From Tannerellaceae bacterium (GTDB taxonomy: Bacteria > Bacteroidota > Bacteroidia > Bacteroidales > Tannerellaceae): a stretch of DNA of 64,000 nucleotides. The stretch lies in contig JAIRRS010000001.1 in NCBI GenBank assembly GCA_031255855.1, positions 18,337-82,336 on the forward strand, given 5' to 3'. A program made the position numbers and the translations under genes. This document shows, one piece after another, positions 8,844 through 18,325 of this stretch (positions are counted from its first letter, which is position 1; each line of letters starts with the position of its first letter). Under the pieces are notes generated by a model. It ran no database searches. It saw nothing but the letters and a program-made list of their open reading frames with translations, and had not been told where the DNA came from.

Positions 8844-10625
8844 TTATCGTATCAAAAAGGGTTTTTTATAACGAATTTTTGCTCCATTATCGTTGTATAA
8901 CTCCATGTTTATTATGTAAAGTCCCGTTGGGATACGGAGCCCGTCTATCCCTTTACCGTCCCATAGGAATTTGCCTGCCGTGCCTAATAATTCATTGTTG
9001 GCTATTTCTGCTACCCGGTAGCCGTTCAAATTATATATATGCGCTTTACAATAGTATCCCGGCTGGTTTAGCTGGTAGATGATTTGGTATAAACCATCTG
9101 GAGTGAGTACCGGTGGTTCGATATGGGTGTCGATGTTACCTTGTTTATATTGCGAGTTTTGATATCCCGGGGTTCCATATCCTGCGATAGCTGTAGCCGA
9201 AGTCCAGCCGGAAGCATCTTGTGTATCGCCGTTTGGGTCGATTCGTTCCAAGGCAATCCCTTTCAAATCTTTTGTGGGTGAAGCATGCCATTGAGAGGAA
9301 TAATTTACTTCGTCAATGACAACTTCGTCTTTCATCCGGAAAAGGACAAGCGTTGAAGATGTATTGGCCAAAACAGGTATTTTTAATTCGAATAAAACCT
9401 CCGGAGAGGCAATGAAATAGAATTTTGAAACATTCCTGATATCTTTGGATAATAACGCGTAACCACCTGCTTTTAACGGTGGCGTTATTTCGGATAAAGG
9501 GTACGGTTTTTGCAAACTTCCGTCGGCTTTGCGGACAGCAATAGCCAGGCCTTTTAATGAAAGGTTTCGTTCGGAGCAATTATACAATTCAATATATTCG
9601 CTCCCTCCGGTGAATGGATTGGGCAGTAATTCATTAAAAATAAGTTCTCCCGGTTTTGCGTCCGAATCAGTTGGCTCTTGCGGATTTTCTGTGTTTTCGT
9701 CGTCATTTTCAAAAGATATTTCCAATGCCAGATCGATTAATTTTCCGCTATCCATGTCATATAAATAGTCCCATTCAAGATAGTATTCCTGTTCTTCTTC
9801 CAGTTTTTTATTAAATCTGACATTTACAACAAAAGTATCGTTGTTGTACGAAATGCGGTTGGCTTCTCCTATCCCCTCAATCCGGCAATTGGCTTTCGAT
9901 ATATCTACCGGAGCCGTAAAGATGAATTGTAACTCATAAGGGCTTATCTGTCTGATATCTGAAAGTTCGGCCACGGCGCCTTTGTCGATTTCTTCTGCAT
10001 GGGTTTCAATATTAATGTTGTCGATATAGAAACAGCTTATCCTGCTTTTTACATACCGGCAGGTGAGTTGCATGAATGTTTTCGGTTTATAGGGCATATA
10101 TGTCATTGTGAAACTACCCTCGTTATAGTATGTCGATTCGGTAGATGTGCGGGTATACAACGTCCATTGCTCTCCTTTTTCTAATGTAAGGCGTATGGAT
10201 ACAAATGAATCCGACATGATATGTTCCCGTCCTTTGATGCAAAGTTTGGCTGCTCTCTCTCCCTCTTTCGTATAAAAGGAGACTTGTCCTTTATTATTTC
10301 CGACTTGTATATAATAGAGGATTTCGTCGTCTTTATAAACAAAGACGCGTAAGTTGTTGGAATTGGTGGATTTGAAGTCTAATCCGGCATCCAGTTCCCA
10401 GGTTAAGTCTTTGTTATACGGAACCGACGTGAGCAAAAAGGCTTCCCCTGCTTCGCCTTGCGGCGACGTGAATTGCAGTTGTCCTGTTTCACTGATGGTA
10501 AACAGGTCAATATCACCTTCCCATGAATGGCCGTAGATGGATTTTGTACCGGATAAAGATTGGTTGGATTGGGGAAATGTGCAAAATGGAAGCAAAAGAG
10601 AGAAGAATAGCAAGATATGTTTCAT
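8844..10625 (-). CDS. secreted lamin-tail-domain protein
   Basis: 593 residues with an N-terminal signal peptide (about 1-18, ending near CTFPQS) and no lipobox. Residues about 20-210 look like a beta-rich concanavalin-type fold and about 215-310 like an Ig-like domain; both are fold impressions only. A lamin-tail domain runs from about 325 to 480: GELIFNELLPNPFTGGSEYIELYN followed in the family by a GYALLS strand. The C-terminus (about 510-593) carries the FLWDGKGIDGLRIPTGLYI pattern of FlgD/gliding-type C-terminal Ig modules. Exported to the periplasm or surface; function unknown. The sensor kinase gene follows in the same direction after a 106-base gap with its own -7 box. Confidence 0.8.
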   Translation of the reverse strand: MKHILLFFSLLLPFCTFPQSNQSLSGTKSIYGHSWEGDIDLFTISETGQLQFTSPQGEAGEAFLLTSVPYNKDLTWELDAGLDFKSTNSNNLRVFVYKDDEILYYIQVGNNKGQVSFYTKEGERAAKLCIKGREHIMSDSFVSIRLTLEKGEQWTLYTRTSTESTYYNEGSFTMTYMPYKPKTFMQLTCRYVKSRISCFYIDNINIETHAEEIDKGAVAELSDIRQISPYELQFIFTAPVDISKANCRIEGIGEANRISYNNDTFVVNVRFNKKLEEEQEYYLEWDYLYDMDSGKLIDLALEISFENDDENTENPQEPTDSDAKPGELIFNELLPNPFTGGSEYIELYNCSERNLSLKGLAIAVRKADGSLQKPYPLSEITPPLKAGGYALLSKDIRNVSKFYFIASPEVLFELKIPVLANTSSTLVLFRMKDEVVIDEVNYSSQWHASPTKDLKGIALERIDPNGDTQDASGWTSATAIAGYGTPGYQNSQYKQGNIDTHIEPPVLTPDGLYQIIYQLNQPGYYCKAHIYNLNGYRVAEIANNELLGTAGKFLWDGKGIDGLRIPTGLYIINMELYNDNGAKIRYKKPFLIR

Positions 10626-10650
10626 AGTTAATGCGTTTTGTGATAATTTA

Positions 10651-10663
10651 TCTATCTTTGCGC
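10651..10663 (+). promoter_or_regulatory. putative -7 element for asd
   Basis: A TATCTTTG box (TAnnTTTG) lies in the 130-base divergent gap between the lamin-tail gene and asd, about 95 bases before the asd ATG. No good TTTG is seen 19 bases upstream, so this is a partial match. Confidence 0.4.
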
Positions 10664-10755
10664 ACTATTTCGGCAATAATTGAAATACAAGGCGAAAAGA
10701 TAGCCTTACAAATATATAGTACTCGATTTATAAAACAAATTAATTAGCGCTTAAA

Positions 10756-11760
10756 ATGAAAGTAGCCATTGTTGGAGTGAGTGGAGCTGTAGGACAAGAG
10801 TTTCTGCGCGTACTCAACGAAAGAAATTTCCCGTTGGATGAGCTTGTACTTTTTGGTTCATCCCGTAGTGCCGGACGCGTTTATGATTTCCGCGGCAAAC
10901 AGTATACCGTAAAGGAATTAAAGCATAACGACGACTTTAAGGGAATAGATGTTGCTTTTGTTTCAGCCGGTGGCGGCACATCCATTGAATTTGCTGATAC
11001 CATTACCAAACACGGAACCGTGATGATAGATAATTCAAGCGCTTTCCGTATGGACGATGATGTGCCTTTGGTTGTGCCCGAAGTAAATGCAGAAGACGCG
11101 TTGAACCGTCCGCGAGGCATCATTGCCAACCCTAATTGTACAACCATCCAGATGGTTGTTGCACTGAAAGCCATTGAGAAGCTATCCCATATAAAACGCG
11201 TCCAGGTGTCTACCTACCAGGCCGCCAGTGGAGCCGGTGCGACAGCTATGGCTGAACTGGTCAAACAATACGAACAGCTTTTGAAAGGTGAAAAACCAAC
11301 AGTTGAGAAGTTTGCCTACCAGTTGGCATATAACCTGATCCCGCAGGTAGACGTATTTACAGACAACGGATACACGAAGGAAGAGATGAAGATGTATAAT
11401 GAAACCCGTAAGATTATGCATTCCGACATCGAAGTAAGCGCCACCTGTGTCCGGGTTCCGGTGATGCGTGCGCATAGCGAGGCTACCTGGGTAGAGACAG
11501 AACGCCCGGTGAGTGTGGAAGAAGCCCGCAAAGCCTTTTCGGAAGCCGAAGGGATCGTATTGCAAGACGACCCGGCAAACAAAGACTATCCGATGCCTCT
11601 CTTTGTAGCGGATAAAGAACCTGTTTACGTTGGACGTATACGAAAAGACCTGACCAATCCTAACGGGTTAACATTCTGGACTGTCAGCGACCAAATTAAA
11701 AAAGGCGCCGCTCTGAATGCTGTTCAGATTGCTGAATATCTGATTACCGTTCGCCGTTGA
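10756..11760 (+). CDS. asd: aspartate-semialdehyde dehydrogenase
   Basis: Reduces aspartyl-4-phosphate to aspartate semialdehyde with NADPH, the branch point to lysine/diaminopimelate, threonine, methionine and isoleucine. Rossmann motif [14 protein letters not shown] at residues 7-20; active-site Cys128 in ANPNCTTIQ; the [15 protein letters not shown] segment has the substrate-binding Arg and catalytic His. 334 residues, full length. It is transcribed away from the lamin-tail gene and its 3' end overlaps the convergent thiamine pyrophosphokinase gene by 17 bases. Confidence 0.96.
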   Translation: MKVAIVGVSGAVGQEFLRVLNERNFPLDELVLFGSSRSAGRVYDFRGKQYTVKELKHNDDFKGIDVAFVSAGGGTSIEFADTITKHGTVMIDNSSAFRMDDDVPLVVPEVNAEDALNRPRGIIANPNCTTIQMVVALKAIEKLSHIKRVQVSTYQAASGAGATAMAELVKQYEQLLKGEKPTVEKFAYQLAYNLIPQVDVFTDNGYTKEEMKMYNETRKIMHSDIEVSATCVRVPVMRAHSEATWVETERPVSVEEARKAFSEAEGIVLQDDPANKDYPMPLFVADKEPVYVGRIRKDLTNPNGLTFWTVSDQIKKGAALNAVQIAEYLITVRR

Positions 11761-12388
11761 GGAGAAGCCTGTAAACGATAACCCTTGCTTCCTTCCCGGT
11801 ATGAATGGTACATGTATCGGTCAACGCTTCATTTAGTGTCCCTTGCCACCACGCGGTTAGGCGGCGGTTTGTGATGGGCCATCGCAGGCCTTCGGTAGTT
11901 ATCTCGCCTTCAGGATATAGGGAGAAAATGGATATTTGCTGCCCGGGTTTGCAACCCAGCGTGGTCGTTTCCCGGATGGGCGTGAATAGGCCGAAATCGG
12001 TGAGCATCTCTATCCGGTCGAATAATGGGGCATAATCAGCAAGAAGGGAAATGTTGCCCAAGGTATGGTCTTCACGTAATCCCGTGGCGCCTATTATCAA
12101 AACGTTTCTTTCCCCCGATTGGCGGGCAAACATAACTGCTTTTGTAAGGTCGTTGGTTTCTTGGTCTTTATCTATATGGATTCTGTCGGCATACAATTCC
12201 CGCATGGATGCGGGAATACTGTCTAGATCTCCGATAATCGCATCCGCGACAAAACCATTTTGATGGAGTGTTCCCGCGGCTCCGTCGCAAGCAATGATAA
12301 CGGAAGCTTTCCTTAGTAACTCCAATGCCAAAGGAGACGTTGGAAAACTTCCGTTCGCTGCAATTACACAATCATAATGTTGTATCAT
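11744..12388 (-). CDS. thiamine pyrophosphokinase
   Basis: Transfers pyrophosphate from ATP to thiamine, giving TPP. The N-terminal catalytic domain shows [16 protein letters not shown] near residue 50 and [11 protein letters not shown] near residue 76, then [13 protein letters not shown]. The C-terminal domain is the smaller thiamine-binding beta domain. 214 residues, normal length. It overlaps pnuT by 17 bases and is the last gene of the TPP-riboswitch operon, the order TonB receptor-PnuT-kinase known in Bacteroides. Its product is the riboswitch ligand, so the operon is under end-product control. Confidence 0.93.
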   Translation of the reverse strand: MIQHYDCVIAANGSFPTSPLALELLRKASVIIACDGAAGTLHQNGFVADAIIGDLDSIPASMRELYADRIHIDKDQETNDLTKAVMFARQSGERNVLIIGATGLREDHTLGNISLLADYAPLFDRIEMLTDFGLFTPIRETTTLGCKPGQQISIFSLYPEGEITTEGLRWPITNRRLTAWWQGTLNEALTDTCTIHTGKEARVIVYRLLLNGER

Positions 12389-12968
12389 CTGTTTCTGTTC
12401 CTCTTTTTATCCAGGTATAAAACCCCGCGATTGACAGTAGGGTATAGCAAAGATAAAGAAACATTGTAGGATACAAACCACGCAGGAAATAAATGTATAT
12501 CGATATGGAGTTGGCTATAATCCAGAAATACCAATGTTCAAGAATCCTTCGCGCGAGCATCCAGGTGGCCACAATGCCGACAGCCGTGGTAAAGGCATCC
12601 CCCAGTGGAATGGGGGAATCCGTGAAATTTGCCAGAAAATAGTAAATCATAAAGCAGGCAAGGGCGATGGCTGATACAACCCCCGCCAGCAACGGCTTGC
12701 GGATATGCCTGTAAACAATAGCCTTGTCGTTTTCAACGCTCCCCTGGGGTTTATCGTTTTTTCCCGGCCTGGTCCATAGCCGGAAACCATAAATGCTTAT
12801 AAGCACGTAATATATCTGCAACCCCATATCCGCATATATTTTTGCCGAAAAGAACACAAAGACATAAGCCAGGGAAGTGACAAACCCCACTATCCACATC
12901 ATACGGTGTTGCTTCACTTCCAATACCGTGTAAAGCAAGCCTGTTATTGCTCCGAAATATTCTATCAT
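12372..12968 (-). CDS. pnuT: PnuC-family thiamine transporter (PnuT)
   Basis: Small inner-membrane protein of 198 residues with six or seven hydrophobic segments and the PnuC-family features LEVKQHRMMWIVGFV and WTRPG. PnuC proteins take up vitamin precursors by facilitated diffusion coupled to phosphorylation. The position between a TonB receptor and thiamine pyrophosphokinase under a TPP riboswitch indicates thiamine rather than nicotinamide riboside. The downstream kinase would trap the imported vitamin. The TonB-receptor stop lies 33 bases upstream. Confidence 0.88.
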   Translation of the reverse strand: MIEYFGAITGLLYTVLEVKQHRMMWIVGFVTSLAYVFVFFSAKIYADMGLQIYYVLISIYGFRLWTRPGKNDKPQGSVENDKAIVYRHIRKPLLAGVVSAIALACFMIYYFLANFTDSPIPLGDAFTTAVGIVATWMLARRILEHWYFWIIANSISIYIYFLRGLYPTMFLYLCYTLLSIAGFYTWIKRGTETDDTTL

Positions 12969-13001
12969 AGGTAAACAATGAATGATTAGCGCTTAAACCG
13001 G

Positions 13002-15218
13002 TCAGAATGTAAAGGTGACCCTTGCCATCGCGTTGGTTCCTGCTTGTGTGAAATAGCCGTCATCCTTTTTGCGGATGCCGCCTTCCATGTAGGAATATAC
13101 CCAGGCATTGGTCTCATATTCTTCATTGAAAAGATTGTTGACCGTTACGTCAACAGCGATTTCTTTCATAAACGTTAATTTGAAAACATAACCCAGGCGC
13201 AGGCTGTTCACAAAATAAGGGTCGATCGAGCGGTCTTTGCTTGACGTATTGTCCACATATTGCCGACCTGCAAATTGCGAATGGAATCCGGCAGAGAAAC
13301 CTTTGTAAGAAACGTCAAAGATACTGTTGGCAATGATGTCGGGCGAGAAAGCAATCGTTGTTGCGCCTAAATAATTACTTACTTGCCTGCCGGTATCCCA
13401 ATCGTCTACATATTCCGTGAAGTCCTTGATTTTGTTCCGGCTTAATGTCAGGTTCCCGCTCCAATTCAGCCATTGGGTGATAGCGGCGCTTCCGGTCAGT
13501 TCTATACCCATCCGGTAACTGTCTTTGATATTTGTTGTAAGGGCTTCTCCTATTTCGCTGATTTTGCCGGAAAGAATCAATTGATTGTTGTAGTTCATAT
13601 AATATACGTTCGCTCCAATATGGAAGTGGCTATTCCGGAAATGATACCCGGCCTCGTAATCATGCAATGTTTCATGGGTGGGGCGTTCGTTTGGGGCGGC
13701 TTCCGTGAAGTTGTCGCGGTTTGGCTCGCGGTTGGCAACCGAGAAGGAAACGAAGGCATCGTGATTGTTTTTCCGGTAGTTTAAACCAACTTTGGGATTA
13801 AAGAAGTCCCAGTGTTTGTCTATATGCAGGTTGTCTCCCGCCTTGTCGTCGCTGCCGTTGATTGTATAATTAATGCCCCGGTATTGTAAATCCACATATC
13901 CGTTTAGGTTGGGATGGAACAACCAGTTGGCTTTGGCATATGTGTTGTAATCCAGTTTTTCGCCTTTGTTCCTGTAATATTCATAATCAGGGGCAGGGAG
14001 GGAGTTTGCCGATTTTGTCCACATAACTCTTCCGAAATGATTGCCTACATAGTTGTTGACGGCTGTTCCAAAGGTCAATTGCAGTTTATCACTCTGGTAA
14101 TTGGCGGTGTAAATACCTCCATAGAAATCATTAACCAGCCATTTCCGCCGAATCAGGTCGGTCCGTTTCATCTCATTTCCTTCCGGGTCGGAATAATCGG
14201 GTAATTTATAACTGCTGAATTTGGCATTTGCTTTATAGTCTTCGTAATAACCATTCCCCGGTGTGTAATGCAAAGTGAGGTTCATGTTCCAGAAATCGCC
14301 CAACCGTTGGCTGCCTGTCAGGTGGTAATGCTCCTGCCGGTAGTTGTCGGTTTGGTTATCATAGAATTTGGTCTCCCCGTTTTCCACGTACATACCGCAA
14401 CTGTTGAATGTGCGGTTTGGCTTTATATCCGGGTCGGAGGGATGCAGCATTTCGGAAGGTACGCCATTCCATGCCTGATAGGTTGTTTCCGAACTCCCAA
14501 AGGTTTGGGCTTTAATCAGCGTATGCTCCCCATACCAAGCAGCCGATACAAAATAAGACTTCATCCGCGCCGACGCCCGGTCGATGAAACCATCACTTCG
14601 GATGTCGGAATAGCGGGCGTTGAATACAAAGTGATTGTGCAACAAGCCTGTACCTCCTTTTACCGTGTGTCTGACTGTCCCGAACGAACCGGTGGAAAGG
14701 GCGTATTCACCGTACGGTTTCATCGGAGGATTCTCCGTTTGCATCGCTACGGTGGCTCCGAAAGACGCGGGTCCATTGGTAGAAGTCCCGGCTCCGCGCT
14801 GTATTTGTATGTTCTCTACGGAAGAGGCAAAGTCGGGCATATTCACCCAGAATACCCCGTGCGATTCGGAGTCGTTGACCGGAACGCCGTTGACCGTGAT
14901 GTTGATACGGTTTGCATCTGTACCGCGGATACGGAAACCGGAATATCCAATCCCTGTACCGGCATCGGAAGTCATGACAACAGACGGAGTTTGCGAAATA
15001 AGGTAAGGAATCCCTTGTCCGTCGTTTTGCTTCGACAACTCCTCCTTTGAGAGGTCACTGTAAGCGACAGGCGTCCCTTTCACCGCTTTGGCAGCGATGA
15101 TTACTACTTCATCTAATGATACGTTTTTCGAAATCCTGAAAGAATCGACTGGCAGTTTGTCGCCATACACGGCAGCCGGAAGAAGCAGGGCTGCGGTAAA
15201 AAAAAGTACACTTTTCAT
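13002..15218 (-). CDS. TonB-dependent outer-membrane receptor, probably for thiamine
   Basis: 738 residues. Signal peptide (about 1-19), TonB-box-like SLDEVVIIA near residues 34-42, plug domain (about 50-165, with SGFRIRGTDANRINITVNGV split across its strands), then a 22-strand-type barrel ending in the terminal aromatic ARVTFTF. It lacks the carboxypeptidase-like N-terminal domain of SusC proteins and no SusD partner is present, as expected for a vitamin or metal receptor. It is the first gene behind a TPP riboswitch and is followed by pnuT and thiamine pyrophosphokinase. Substrate is inferred from this context. Confidence 0.92.
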   Translation of the reverse strand: MKSVLFFTAALLLPAAVYGDKLPVDSFRISKNVSLDEVVIIAAKAVKGTPVAYSDLSKEELSKQNDGQGIPYLISQTPSVVMTSDAGTGIGYSGFRIRGTDANRINITVNGVPVNDSESHGVFWVNMPDFASSVENIQIQRGAGTSTNGPASFGATVAMQTENPPMKPYGEYALSTGSFGTVRHTVKGGTGLLHNHFVFNARYSDIRSDGFIDRASARMKSYFVSAAWYGEHTLIKAQTFGSSETTYQAWNGVPSEMLHPSDPDIKPNRTFNSCGMYVENGETKFYDNQTDNYRQEHYHLTGSQRLGDFWNMNLTLHYTPGNGYYEDYKANAKFSSYKLPDYSDPEGNEMKRTDLIRRKWLVNDFYGGIYTANYQSDKLQLTFGTAVNNYVGNHFGRVMWTKSANSLPAPDYEYYRNKGEKLDYNTYAKANWLFHPNLNGYVDLQYRGINYTINGSDDKAGDNLHIDKHWDFFNPKVGLNYRKNNHDAFVSFSVANREPNRDNFTEAAPNERPTHETLHDYEAGYHFRNSHFHIGANVYYMNYNNQLILSGKISEIGEALTTNIKDSYRMGIELTGSAAITQWLNWSGNLTLSRNKIKDFTEYVDDWDTGRQVSNYLGATTIAFSPDIIANSIFDVSYKGFSAGFHSQFAGRQYVDNTSSKDRSIDPYFVNSLRLGYVFKLTFMKEIAVDVTVNNLFNEEYETNAWVYSYMEGGIRKKDDGYFTQAGTNAMARVTFTF

Positions 15219-15288
15219 CCTTTAGACAATTTACTCGTTAAACATGTTGGTTGAATAGGATAGGAGTGTGTTGTAAAGAACTATACCA

Positions 15289-15311
15289 AATAAACGCGGC
15301 CGCGGTTTATT
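15289..15311 (-). promoter_or_regulatory. hairpin in the riboswitch expression platform
   Basis: AATAAAC and GTTTATT arms close a GC-rich centre that includes GCGGCCGC, immediately 3' of the TPP aptamer and about 70 bases before the TonB-receptor ATG. Only TTTATT follows, with no long T-run, so it is a candidate switching hairpin or weak terminator. Confidence 0.5.
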
Positions 15312-15313
15312 CT

Positions 15314-15410
15314 TTTCCCTTCGTCGGTATTATCCGCATCAGGTTATGTGGGTATAATCTCAGCCTGTAAATCTGCTTAGTAAAAAAAGCAGCGACAAGC
15401 ACCCCTTAGT
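15314..15410 (-). ncRNA. TPP riboswitch (thi element)
   Basis: Read on the minus strand the conserved THI-box blocks appear in order: AAGGGGTGC (near 15405-15397), a variable P3a hairpin with GCTGCTTTTTTTAC and AAGCAG, CAGGCTGAGATTATACCC (near 15365-15348), ACCTGATGCGGATAATACC (near 15343-15324) and GACGAAGGGA (near 15325-15316). It lies about 95 bases upstream of the TonB receptor. In this family TPP binding shuts off expression of thiamine uptake and synthesis genes. The aptamer core has no missing conserved block. Confidence 0.96.
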
Positions 15411-15431
15411 ATTCAAAGTACAAAGAAACAT

Positions 15432-15493
15432 AAAAAAAAGAAATCACACGTCATCCGGTAGTTCAAAAAAAGCGGCTGGGCAGGTGTGATTTT
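15432..15493 (-). terminator. terminator-like inverted repeat upstream of the riboswitch
   Basis: Arms AAATCACAC (15441-15449) and GTGTGATTT (15484-15492) pair perfectly over 9 bp with a 34-base loop. On the minus strand they are followed by C and a run of eight T (15432-15439). It would end transcripts coming from pepD just before the riboswitch promoter. The long loop makes this less certain than a compact terminator. Confidence 0.5.
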
Positions 15494-15520
15494 CCCGGGG
15501 AGCGGATTTTTCAGAGGTGT

Positions 15521-15576
15521 ATTGTTGTGTTAAAGGGAAGACTGCCCAACGGCAGCCTTCCCTTTAACACAACAAT
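15521..15576. terminator. 25-bp stem hairpin downstream of pepD
   Basis: A 20-base arm (15521-15540) pairs perfectly with 15557-15576. After one mismatch the helix continues with CTGCC/GGCAG around a 4-base loop. It starts 18 bases after the pepD stop. The stem is longer than a usual intrinsic terminator and no T-run follows on either strand. It may act as a two-way terminator or RNA-stability element. Confidence 0.6.
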
Positions 15577-15593
15577 AATTTATGAGTGGTGAA

Positions 15594-17048
15594 TTATACC
15601 CTTTCGAGGATTGTTTTAATGAAGTTCCAAGTTTTTTCCACAGAAGGGATGTTTACTTTCTCATCCGGTGAATGGGGGTGGCGCAAATCGGGGCCGATGG
15701 ATATCATGTCCATGTTGGGATAGATGCCTTGTATGATACCACATTCCAGGCCGGCATGCATTACTTTGACCGACGGCTTTTTCCCGTACAGGTCTTCATA
15801 GGCTTCGAGCATTACTTTCAGGATGGGGGAATGGGCATCTGGCTGCCAGCCGTTGTAGGCTCCTCCGTATTCTACTTTTGCTCCGGCCAGCGAAAAGACG
15901 CTTTCCAGACATGAACATAAATAGTTTTTCCTGCTTTCTGATGAGCTGCGTACCAAGATGCTGACTTCAATCAGCCCGTTGCCGGAAGTGACTACCGCCA
16001 GGTTTGACGACGACTCCACCGTATCTGGGAAATCTTGCAGCATTGTGATTGCCCCGTTCTGGCAACCTTCTACTGCATTGATTAAATCGTCTTGTATCTC
16101 TTCCGGCATTAATGTCGCGGGCAAGTCGATCTTTTCTGCCATGAAACGGATGTTCGTTTCCACTCCTGCATATTCCAAGCAATATAAGTCTTGATAATCG
16201 GAGACCATCTCCCATAGTATTTCGGCGTTTTCTCCGGGTATGGTTATGACGGCGAAAGCCTCCCGTGGAATGGCATTACGTAGGGAGCCTCCCTGGATAG
16301 ACGACAGGCGCGCACCACATTCTGCAACGGCTTCTTTCAGGAAACGGAAAATCAGCTTGTTGGCATTTCCCCGCCCCAGATTGATGTCGAGGCCGGAGTG
16401 TCCTCCTTTCAATCCGGTGAGGCTTAGGCGCACAGCCATGTCGCCTTCCGGGATATGTGTGTCTTCTTTATATTGGAAAGAGGCCGTTAGGTCGGCGCCT
16501 CCGGCACAGCCGACGAATAATTCTCCTTCTTCTTCCGAGTCGCAGTTGATCAGGGTTTTTCCTTTCAGGAATCCCGGTTTTAGTCCGAAGGCGCCATCCA
16601 TCCCTACTTCTTCGTTGACGGTGAAAAGGGCTTCAACCGGGCCATGCTTTAATGTATTGTCGGATAATACGGCCATCGCCAGGGCTGCGCCAATACCATT
16701 GTCGGCTCCGAGGGTGGTATCGCGGGCTGTTACCCAGTCTCCGTCTATATAGGCTTCAATTGGGTCGGTCAGGAAATCATGATCTACGGAGGCATTTTTT
16801 TGGGGTACCATATCCAGGTGTGATTGCAGGATGATGGTTTTGCTGTTTTCCATTCCCGGAGTGGCCGGTTTGCGGATGAGCACATTGCCTGCTTCGTCTT
16901 GCAGCGTGTCTAATCCTTGTTTTTTACCAAAGTCGGCTACAAAGCGGGTGACGGCTTCCATATGGCCTGTAGGTCGTGGGATTTGTGTTAATTCATAAAA
17001 ATATTCCCATACATGTTTTGGCGAAAGTTGTTTGATCTCTGCTGACAT
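15594..17048 (-). CDS. pepD: aminoacyl-histidine dipeptidase (PepD-like, M20 family)
   Basis: Zinc dipeptidase of the M20C family with broad Xaa-His and related activity in the cytosol. Seen: LQSHLDMVPQKN (first metal His and catalytic Asp), LGADNGIGAALAM (bridging Asp), NEEVGMDGAFGL (catalytic Glu pair), and HAGLECGI near the C-terminus. The open frame reaches back to 17150, but a TATATTTG -7 box (complement of 17072-17079) lies inside that extension. The MSAEIKQL start at 17048 (484 residues) also matches the family length. Monocistronic, with a hairpin just beyond its 3' end. Confidence 0.92.
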   Translation of the reverse strand: MSAEIKQLSPKHVWEYFYELTQIPRPTGHMEAVTRFVADFGKKQGLDTLQDEAGNVLIRKPATPGMENSKTIILQSHLDMVPQKNASVDHDFLTDPIEAYIDGDWVTARDTTLGADNGIGAALAMAVLSDNTLKHGPVEALFTVNEEVGMDGAFGLKPGFLKGKTLINCDSEEEGELFVGCAGGADLTASFQYKEDTHIPEGDMAVRLSLTGLKGGHSGLDINLGRGNANKLIFRFLKEAVAECGARLSSIQGGSLRNAIPREAFAVITIPGENAEILWEMVSDYQDLYCLEYAGVETNIRFMAEKIDLPATLMPEEIQDDLINAVEGCQNGAITMLQDFPDTVESSSNLAVVTSGNGLIEVSILVRSSSESRKNYLCSCLESVFSLAGAKVEYGGAYNGWQPDAHSPILKVMLEAYEDLYGKKPSVKVMHAGLECGIIQGIYPNMDMISIGPDLRHPHSPDEKVNIPSVEKTWNFIKTILERV

Positions 17049-17243
17049 ATTTCTGTATTTTAAAGTTCCCTCAAATATAAAGATTATTTTGGATTTCATA
17101 GGAAAACGCAGGAAATTAAGTGGTTGTTTTGATTTAGAAGGGAGGTACATGGGAAATAGACCGGGGATACGATAGGGGTATAATGGGAGAGGGCTGTCTT
17201 TTGTGGGAAAGCGGGGTGGAGAGGGCGCGATTATGGGTTGTGG

Positions 17244-18233
17244 TTAGTTTTCTTTGTTGATGATAGGGAGCGCTAGGATACCAAAGAGGCCGCATAGGGC
17301 TGTCCAGATGGTTTGGATGGTGTGGACTACTAGGGCGAAAGCGGCTGCGTCGTTTTCATTTACGCCGAATATGACTAATGTGGAGATGACCATGAAGTGC
17401 CAGGGGCCAATGCCCCCTTGGATGGGGACGGCGACGGCAATGCTGCTCATGGTGAAGGCTATCAGGCCGATTTCGAAGCCTAGGCTACGGGTGAAGTCGA
17501 AGGCGTAGAATGTGATGTAAAAATAGAGGAAATAGGAGCCCCAGATGAGGATTGTTTGGAGGATGAAGCGGAATTTGTGTTTTAGCAACCAGACGCTTTT
17601 GATGCCTTCCCAGATGTTTGCCAGCATGCCTTTTGCTTTTTGTACGGCGTTTAGATGGCTTAGGCGTACGAAGGTAAACCACACGGCGGCGGCGAGGATT
17701 AAAAGGGCTAAAATAGTCCATAGCAAGCTAAAATTTTTCTGGAACCCTTCTATCAATTCGGGATTGCGGGCAAAGAAGTTTTTGAAAAAACCGATGTTGG
17801 AGGCAAAAATCAGGCAAGTCAGGATGCCGACGGTGAAGGTGTCGGCTATCCGGTCTATCAAGAGGGTGCCGAATAGCTTGGTGAAGGGTATTTTTTCGTA
17901 TTTGGTGATGATTCCGCAACGCCATACTTCTCCTACGCGGGGGAGTACGTAATTGATAGCGTAATTGCCCAGCACGGCATAAACGACATTGGCGGTTTTG
18001 AATTTTTCCCTGATGGAACTGATAAGTAGGCCCCAACGGAAGGCGCGGGCTACGTTGCCGAGCACTCCGAATAATAAGGAAAGCAGAAGGATGTCGTAGC
18101 GTACTCCTCTTTTGATGACTTGCCAGATTTCACGGAAGTCCATCTCGCGGTAGAGGAACCAAAGTAGCAAAAGGCCTAAGAGAAGGGGGAGGAATACTTT
18201 TATGATGGTACGTAGAAGTTTCTTAAAATTCAT
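17244..18233 (-). CDS. UPF0104/LPG-synthase-type flippase-like membrane protein
   Basis: Polytopic inner-membrane protein of 329 residues with about eight hydrophobic helices and family features GVLGNVARAFRWGLL, LPRVGEVWRCGII and VPIQGGIGPWHFM. Relatives include the transmembrane part of lysylphosphatidylglycerol synthase and AglD-like proteins. Several are implicated in lipid or lipid-linked substrate movement; the substrate here is unknown. It is divergent from rsmA, with opposed -7 boxes in the 92-base gap (TATCTTTG for this gene as the complement of 18279-18286). Confidence 0.85.
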   Translation of the reverse strand: MNFKKLLRTIIKVFLPLLLGLLLLWFLYREMDFREIWQVIKRGVRYDILLLSLLFGVLGNVARAFRWGLLISSIREKFKTANVVYAVLGNYAINYVLPRVGEVWRCGIITKYEKIPFTKLFGTLLIDRIADTFTVGILTCLIFASNIGFFKNFFARNPELIEGFQKNFSLLWTILALLILAAAVWFTFVRLSHLNAVQKAKGMLANIWEGIKSVWLLKHKFRFILQTILIWGSYFLYFYITFYAFDFTRSLGFEIGLIAFTMSSIAVAVPIQGGIGPWHFMVISTLVIFGVNENDAAAFALVVHTIQTIWTALCGLFGILALPIINKEN

Positions 18234-18262
18234 TCTTAGTAGAATTCTTTAATAATTTGTTG

Positions 18263-18286
18263 TATTTTTGTGCGTCTGCAAAGATA
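18263..18286. promoter_or_regulatory. divergent -7 elements between UPF0104 gene and rsmA
   Basis: TATTTTTG at 18263-18270 on the plus strand (towards rsmA) and TATCTTTG as the complement of 18279-18286 (towards the UPF0104 gene) both fit TAnnTTTG. Neither has a perfect TTTG at 19 bases, so each is a partial match. Confidence 0.45.
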
Positions 18287-18325
18287 AGAGAATATATTTG
18301 AATATGAATCTTTCCAGTAAAAGAA

